Positions 58,020-64,000 of a DNA stretch of 64,000 bases are shown piece by piece (positions within the stretch are counted from its first letter, which is position 1; every line of letters starts with the position of its first letter). The notes beneath the pieces were generated by a model. That model was not told the origin of the DNA. It ran no database searches and saw only the letters and a program-made list of their open reading frames with translations. The stretch is taken from assembly GCF_905220415.1 (NCBI RefSeq), contig NC_059556.1:7886501-7950500 (forward strand), written 5' to 3'. The position numbers and the translations under genes are program-made. Origin of the DNA: Colias croceus. Its lineage: Eukaryota > Arthropoda > Insecta > Lepidoptera > Pieridae.

Positions 58020-59246
58020 TAGATAGGGAGGCGAAGAGGGGAATTTTCTGTAATACTCGAGCGTGGCAGTTTAAGATATGAGAGATACCTTAGACCTAAT
58101 AGAACAACCTTGTTAACTATTTAGCTCTATATGTAGTGACGCGCGCCTAGGATAGACGATCAGATTAGTAAAAAAAAAACGATAGTCTGAAATACTCGAG
58201 CGCGTCAGATTAAGATATTGGGGGTTGATTTTAGTGTTTTAAGGCTAATTTTAACTAATCTGACCATAAGTCCTTGACGCCGCCGAGTTATAGGGTCGCG
58301 AACTTGTAAAAAAAAAGTTAATCCGGCATTCTCGAGCGCGATTTTTATTATTTCTATTTTGAAGAATATAATCTAAAAATTACTGAAAATACAAAATCTG
58401 CCGGTTTCCGCATGACCGGAAGTCTGGAGGAGCCATTTCGTCTTCCGAAAAACGTGTTGTAGCATATAAGTCGCGAACTTTACTTTTTCCAAAAAAATAG
58501 TTTAAATAAACAAAAAAGATAATTTTATTTTACAAAAAAGGTCTCTTTTAATTTTTGTCCAAAGTTAAAACTTTTTTTACTTGAAGCATCAAGAAACTCA
58601 AACTCCCGGTTTTTTGAGTATATCTCGAAAACTGAGGGTGTTAAGAAAAATTGATATGAAATAACGATGATTAAAAAAAAGAAACCCACAAACCTTTTTC
58701 GGTCAGATTTAGAGAACCCACCAACATTTTTGTCAGATTAAGAAAATATGCTTTCAGGATACCGTGATAAACCTCCACTATGAAAATTTGACGCGCTGGA
58801 GTATTTCAAAAGGACTTTTTTTTTCTGCATTTTCAAAAATTCATCGTAACTTATCGTCATGCCGTAATCGTCAGTTTTTTTAAGGGGAGCTTTTTTGGGA
58901 CCTACTTAACACCCCTTCCGAAAATCTGACGCGCTCGAGTAAATTTTTTTTTTGTGCATTTTTGACTAATTTATATGCCTAGCCCCACCACGCAAACCGG
59001 CAGATTAGTATACCGTTGTTATCAGAGGCACTTGGGGCATACGTAGTATGAATATCTGACGCGCTCGAGAATGCCCAATTAACTGTTTTTTTTTACATTT
59101 TTGAAAATCCGTACACGCCAAACCCACCGCTAAAATGGTTTTTAGCATAGAAGCTTTTCTTTTCGAAATTATTTTATCTTTCGATTTTGATAAGTCTCGA
59201 CGACGCCGTTGAATTACGCCATTTAGCTACCTCGCCTCCCTATCTA
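58020..59246. mobile_element. 1.23-kb non-coding element with TIRs and a periodic inward-facing CTCGAG motif
   Basis: Both ends begin TAGATAGGGAGGCGA. TAA lies just outside each end, though a TA duplication also fits. Inside, the motif ACTCGAGCGCGTCAGATTA (or worn forms) has CTCGAG at 58056, 58195 and 58331 on the plus strand. On the minus strand it is at 58796 (as CTGGAG), 58934 and 59064. Spacing is 139, 136, 138 and 130 bases. TCAGATTA also recurs alone (about 58160, 58732, 59001). No ORF of note occurs. TIRs point to a non-autonomous DNA transposon; the regular internal motif is unusual and its role is unknown. Confidence 0.7.
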
Positions 59247-59296
59247 TAATCTAACTATGTCCATATTTACATACGTTATTGATAATAGTACCTGTA

Positions 59297-59514
59297 TCCA
59301 TACTAATATTATAAATGCGAAAGTAACTCTGTCTGTCTATCTGTTAGTCAATCACGCCTAAACTACTGAACCAATTTGCATGAAATTTGGTATGGATATA
59401 TTTTGATACCCGAGAAAGAACATAGGATAGGTTTTATCTCGTAAATCCCACGGGAACGGGAACTATGCGGGTTTTCTTTGAAAACGTAGGGGAAGCCGCG
59501 GACAGTAAGCTAGT
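59297..59514 (+). mobile_element. Helitron-like element, family A, worn hairpin
   Basis: TC at 59297-59298 after a host A; CTAGT ends at 59514. The hairpin has become ACGTAGGGGAAGCCGCGGAC, so it is an older copy than 53159. Confidence 0.8.
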
Positions 59515-59676
59515 AATACCATGTAATACTAAAAACGAATCTTAATTATTCATGAATATCAAGTGACCCACTGCATCTTTGAATCCGATGTTTCATAACA
59601 CATAGGTATTTTCTTAATAATAATATGATTGACTTTATTTTAGCTTCTCCCGGCACAAAATCATGCACACGTGTCA

Positions 59677-59773
59677 GAAGTGAAACTTTTATCCCCTTAC
59701 TCCAGGACGTGACGGTATTGCCATGACGCGACCTTGCAATTTTACTCTCAAAGCCTGGAGAAATTTCACTTCA
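59677..59773. mobile_element. MITE type 1 with GAAGTGAAAC ends
   Basis: GAAGTGAAACTTTTATCC at the left and AAATTTCACTTCAAA at the right. The interior GACGTGACGGTATTGCCATG is shared with the copy at 6134-6258, as is the flanking ACACGTGTCA. Confidence 0.68.
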
Positions 59774-60078
59774 AAAACATTTTAAAGTATACTTGCACTC
59801 AACATAAATAAGGATAGATTGCGCAGACATAATATACCTACATAAACAATTAATTAAACTTTATATAAAACTACGACAAAAATCACAACAAACAAAAGGC
59901 GGGCCGTGGCACTGACGTGTTCATTTAATTAGTTTCACAGTTTTCACGATACAATCGCTGGTGAAAATTACAGCTTCATAGATGCAATTAATCATTGGTT
60001 CACCGGAACAAAAGCGGTGAAGTTCTGTAGGGCTGCTAAATGTTTACAACTAGCTCTGGCTACGTTCAAGTATTCAAA
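59774..60078. other. AT-rich spacer, nothing assigned
   Basis: I see no gene or repeat here. Confidence 0.4.
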
Positions 60079-60277
60079 ACTAGCTGCTCCGCGCGGTTTC
60101 ACCCCCGTGGGTCCACTCCTGTTGGTCGTAGCGTGATGATATTATATAGCCAATAACCTTCCTCTATAAATGGGCTATTTAACACCGAAAGAATTTTTCA
60201 AATCGGACCAGTAGTTCCCAAGATTAGCGCGTTCAAATAAACAAACAAACTCTTCAGCTTTATAATATTAGTATAGA
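60079..60277 (-). mobile_element. Helitron-like non-autonomous element, family F
   Basis: The 5' TC is at 60276-60277 on the minus strand after a host A; CTAGT is at 60079. Very close to 52042 in sequence. Confidence 0.83.
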
Positions 60278-60298
60278 TTGAAAGCTTATAAATCTTAT

Positions 60299-60344
60299 CG
60301 TACTCCGGCCTGATAAATAATATTATTTATCAAGCCGGAGTACG
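60299..60344. repeat. 46-bp palindrome beside a Helitron-like 5' end
   Basis: CGTACTCCGGC at the left and GCCGGAGTACG at the right, with GATAAATAATATTATTTATC between. The arms pair throughout with one mismatch. It begins 21 bases outside the family F element. Confidence 0.8.
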
Positions 60345-60394
60345 TGTTTAAATATTCTTTGGATCAAGGGAAATCTATCTTTATATATAACTTA

Positions 60395-60564
60395 TCTAAT
60401 ATATAAAAATCAATGCCACTTTTCGTTGTAATTCCATAACTCAAGAACGGCTGAACCGATTTCGATAATTCTTTTTTTATTATATTCCTTGAAGTACGAG
60501 GATGGTTCTTATGTAGAGAAAACGTAAACATGTACCACGGGCGAAGCCGGGGCGGACCGCTAGT
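60395..60564 (+). mobile_element. Helitron-like element, family D
   Basis: TC at 60395-60396 after a host A; CTAGT ends at 60564. The 5' quarter (TCAATGCCACTTTTCGTTGT) differs from other family D copies, while the rest matches, so it is a 5' variant. Confidence 0.8.
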
Positions 60565-60672
60565 ATATTATAAATATTAGGGCAAATGATCATTTGCAAT
60601 TTATTAAATAAGGTATGTACTGCAAGTAGGATACAATTTATTGTTGTTTAAGCACGCATTTTGTGACACAAA

Positions 60673-60912
60673 TCCATACTTAATATTATAAATGCGAAAG
60701 TAACTCTGTCTGTCTGTTTGTTACTAAATCACGCCTTAACTACTGAACCAATTTTCATGAAATTTGGTATGGAGATATTTTGATACCCGAGAAAGTAGGC
60801 TACTTTTTACCCCGGGAAATAGGATAGGTATTATCCCGGAAATCCCACGGGAACGGGAACTATGCGGATTTTTCTTTGTCTGCGCGGGCGAAGTTGCGGG
60901 TGGAAAGCTAGT
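60673..60912 (+). mobile_element. Helitron-like non-autonomous element, family A, longest copy
   Basis: TC at 60673-60674 after a host A; CTAGT ends at 60912. It keeps both the TACCCCGGGAAATAGG and ATCCCGGAAATCCCACGGG segments that are partly deleted elsewhere. The ORF at 60764-60964 is a shadow. Confidence 0.83.
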
Positions 60913-61012
60913 TAGAAATAAATTCGTATTTCTATCTATGAGTCTACTACGATGTTTACATTAATGTTCAGCATAATCTATGTACCTAACTTACCATGAA
61001 ATCTATGTGCCC

Positions 61013-61203
61013 TGTGCCTAGTGCGAGTTTTCATCGAGTACGAAACGTTACTATCGCGTTTGCGTTACAGCGAAATTTGTATGGGGAATCAAAGCTTCCC
61101 CATACGTCCGCTAGGGGCGCTGTTCGATTTCCCGTACTAATTCGGCTGTGACGCAAACGCGATAGTAACGTTTCGTACTCGATGAAAACTCGCACTAGGC
61201 ACA
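61013..61203. mobile_element. MITE with TIRs of about 50 bp
   Basis: TGTGCCTAGTGCGAGTTTTC begins the left arm. It continues with ATCGAGTACGAAACGTTAC and TATCGCGTTTGCGT; the right arm is the exact complement, ending at 61203. Only about 85 bases lie between. The identical arms suggest a recent insertion. No clean target-site duplication is visible. TATGGGGAA-TCAAAGC-TTCCCCATA in the loop is itself a hairpin. Confidence 0.8.
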
Positions 61204-64000
61204 CTGATTAAGATTTAAAAAGAAGAACTGCACAACCTTATCCATAGATTAATATTATTTCATATACATTTCTAAGCAATGAATCCGCGATCTTGTCCCT
61301 GAATAACATGGTCGTTCCTTAGTCATACATTTGTGATGTAAATCGACATAACCAGGCCAAGATCAATGATGAATCATGCATATTTCGATAGATATTTTTG
61401 CTATCTCTAGATATGAAATGGATACTTATTTCCTTACGCAATGGCATTGTAAGTTTTGTAGTTTTTCATGAAATATTGTTTTAGTATTTTATATTGCAAT
61501 TCTAGATTTTGTATGCAGAAATACTGGAGCTTATAGGTATTTCTATTCTGAAATATGTGTTTATTGTCTATGTATTATTGAGAATATATTAAGATATTAT
61601 AATTAATTTCAAGGTTGTATACAGTATTAACTTTTTCAGGATTATAATTATGAAATTCATTTGCTTGATCGCACCAATGTTAATGTTGGAATCCTTCGTA
61701 GTATCTAAAAGTTTGTAAGTTCTTCTGTTTAATGAGTGGAAACGAAAATAGATTTCCCATAACAATATAAAAATGAAATAAAAGTTTTCCCCATTTGCCA
61801 ACCCTATTGCAATGCAAACTATAATGCAAGCCGGTTCAGCGGCGAAACCTTAGCACAATAGCGAGGCATCAGGGCTGGCGCGAATTAATAGTCCACTGTA
61901 AGCCCTGTTTAATGAATATTGCTTGCAAACACTGACTGATCGTTGGTATTATACTTGCTTATTAACTTTTGTGATTTCAGCTAGTTTTCATGTTTATGTT
62001 AGACATTTTTCAGTATGCAAAAAATAAATTAATAAAATTTGATAAGAACTTTTACAGTACATTTGTAAGAGCAATAATGAACCGATAAACTTATTAAAGA
62101 GATCTAGTGGTATTCTTATAAATTATTAACAAGAAGATCAATAGCATCATAAAATAGTCTGTTTTAAATATAGAGTAACTACATCCTAACTTATACTTTC
62201 TTAAAGATAATAAAAATTAAATATTTTAGTGAAAATCAATAAATCTAAATGTCATTTCCATAGGTTGTGTAAATAATAAAAAAACTGTTAGTGCAATTGA
62301 TAGTGTTACCTACTTCGCAATATGACTATATTGTTTGTTGTTTTGCAAACAACTTCTTTTCTATTGCAATGGAAAAAGGCAAGCAAAATAATAAAGGGCA
62401 CCTCACCCTTTTTGTCACTTACTAAAACCAATAAATGCCTCAACAATAAGCAAAAAATACCCATCAGTGAACACCTGCGATTGATTTCTATACATTATTG
62501 ATCGATTATTCAACAACAGCAAAAATAAGAGCTATTCTTATTACGGCAAGGTTTAAAATCCTGTAAAGCTAAAGATATTGAGTATGTCGAAAGGATTACT
62601 AGTAGAATAGGCAAATTAACACGTTGTCTTCGATTTTGGATGACTTCACAGTTTATAATGGTTTTGGGAACGCACGTGTTTGTATTATTATTGATTATAT
62701 ACCTATATAATAGTGAGTATAGCTCTGATTTATGGTATACTATTTCATAGCGTAAAGTTACGATTTAATCAGGTAATAACCATATGTTTAAGTTAGTTGC
62801 ATCAGCACAAATATATAATAAATTTTATTTTAATTCAATAGAAATTAAATAAATATATATTTTCTGCAGGAATTGAATAACAAGATCACAGCTGCAGAAA
62901 TCTAAAATTTGTTTGTGAAAGACACATTAGAAAAATTTTCATGGTACATTAACAAATATTTTTAAAGTTAGTGCTAATTTACGACTAATTAATAAACTAA
63001 ATTATTCATTACACGTCTCTATAAAGATTCCTGTAATTACAAAGTCCAAGCAATTAAAACATATTGTAGTTGCTTTATCAGATGGGAAATTTATGTATTT
63101 TCTAACACGAGCCCGCATGTTAAATCAAACAAAAACGACCTTATAAAGTACCTACATTAACCTTTTATACTAAAGGATATTTGTTGTACTTTTGCATTAT
63201 TTTCCGCTGGATAATGACCGTTCTTGACTTTTAGTGAATAGATTAAAATCTGAAAAAAATGTTAGTAAACATTAAACTAGCCATGTAGAGTCTGTAATAT
63301 CTCTGATTTATTTTATCACATTGTATTTCACAAATTTTGAGTTTTACGAATTCATGAAACGATAGAAGATTGATTTCCTACACTATATTGGTATGTTTGT
63401 TAGATTCCATCTATGATATTGGTGTATAATATTGTGTACACTGATTGAAATATGAGTTGAAGTACGAGAGAGTTCTCAAAGTTTTATTTTAATTCACTAC
63501 CGTATTTAACTGCACTTCATCCTTCTGAAAACCTAGATAGCTTTAGAACGTTGAAGATTTCTTTATTGACGAAGTTATTTCAGTACTCTGAAGCTACATA
63601 ATTAGTTCGTCTCTACATCGCTGCTGCAACAGGAAGGTAAATAGTAGTACAATTCTTGTCAATGGTGCATTAAACCCTTTCAAGCCTAGTCTTGTACGAT
63701 CTTGCCAAACCTTGAACGTACAGAGAGAGTACAACCTAAAACCACAGATAATATAATACTCCTAAAAAGAGCCTTCGCCTACGCATACATAATTCGCACA
63801 AGTACTTATTTTTCTTTAATAAATCTGACTGACCGCTATTATTATTAAAAATAACTGAATTACTTTTTCATAATAGAAATTCGTTTTATTTGTCCTTACT
63901 ATAAATTTTGTTAAATCTTAGCCTAAAATATTTTAGTTTTATATAAATATTATAAGTATTAATATAATTTAAGTTTCCAGTATGTCTCTACATCTAAAAG
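61204..64000. other. AT-rich spacer of about 2.8 kb, nothing assigned
   Basis: No gene, RNA or dispersed repeat is recognised. A patch at 61815-61940 is less AT-rich (GCCGGTTCAGCGGCGAAACC) but shows no exon signals I trust. Confidence 0.45.

Overview
This window looks like a stretch of a lepidopteran (butterfly or moth) nuclear genome. It is strongly AT-rich, has no bacterial-style gene packing, and is crowded with short non-autonomous transposons. These include many Helitron-like elements with a GC-rich hairpin and a CTAGT end, MITEs of several types, LINE 3' ends of the kind common in Lepidoptera, and one decayed mariner. Most open reading frames of 60-100 codons here are no more than chance allows in AT-rich DNA. 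They, or shadows of conserved repeat DNA, make up nearly the whole six-frame output.

Two host genes can be supported. One is a two-exon gene on the minus strand (10605-11364) that encodes a small two-helix mitochondrial protein of the MIC10 (MICOS subunit) family. The reading frame, splice sites and glycine-rich second helix all fit. The other is an apparently intact 5S rRNA gene on the minus strand (2632-2749) with a T6 terminator. It lies just downstream (in its own orientation) of a GC-rich block of about 0.8 kb (2830-3610) that I cannot assign.

Layout. 1-1600: coding-like but unrecognised ORF pieces. 1700-3610: a worn Helitron-like relic, a foldback element with a 41-bp palindrome, the 5S gene and the GC-rich block. 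4200-7760: Helitron-like elements, a long hairpin with arms of about 175 bp, and a small MITE. 8200-8740: a frameshifted coding-like relic. 9710-13690: a MITE, the MIC10 gene, two Helitron-like elements and the mariner relic. 14-37 kb: mostly anonymous AT-rich DNA with scattered repeats, including a 488-bp MITE with TAA target duplications (28845-29332). 37-52 kb: Helitron-like copies, LINE tails and three DNA-transposon miniatures. 52-61 kb: the densest Helitron-like cluster, nested LINE tails, and an unusual 1.23-kb element (58020-59246) whose CTCGAG-centred motif recurs every 130-139 bp and faces inward from both ends. 61-64 kb: a 191-bp long-TIR MITE, then plain AT-rich DNA.

Apart from MIC10 and 5S rRNA, the window is best read as intergenic or intronic sequence built by waves of non-autonomous transposons. 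The strongest candidate for something undescribed is the 58-59 kb element. The long hairpin at 4551-5124 and the 5S gene with its GC-rich neighbour come next.
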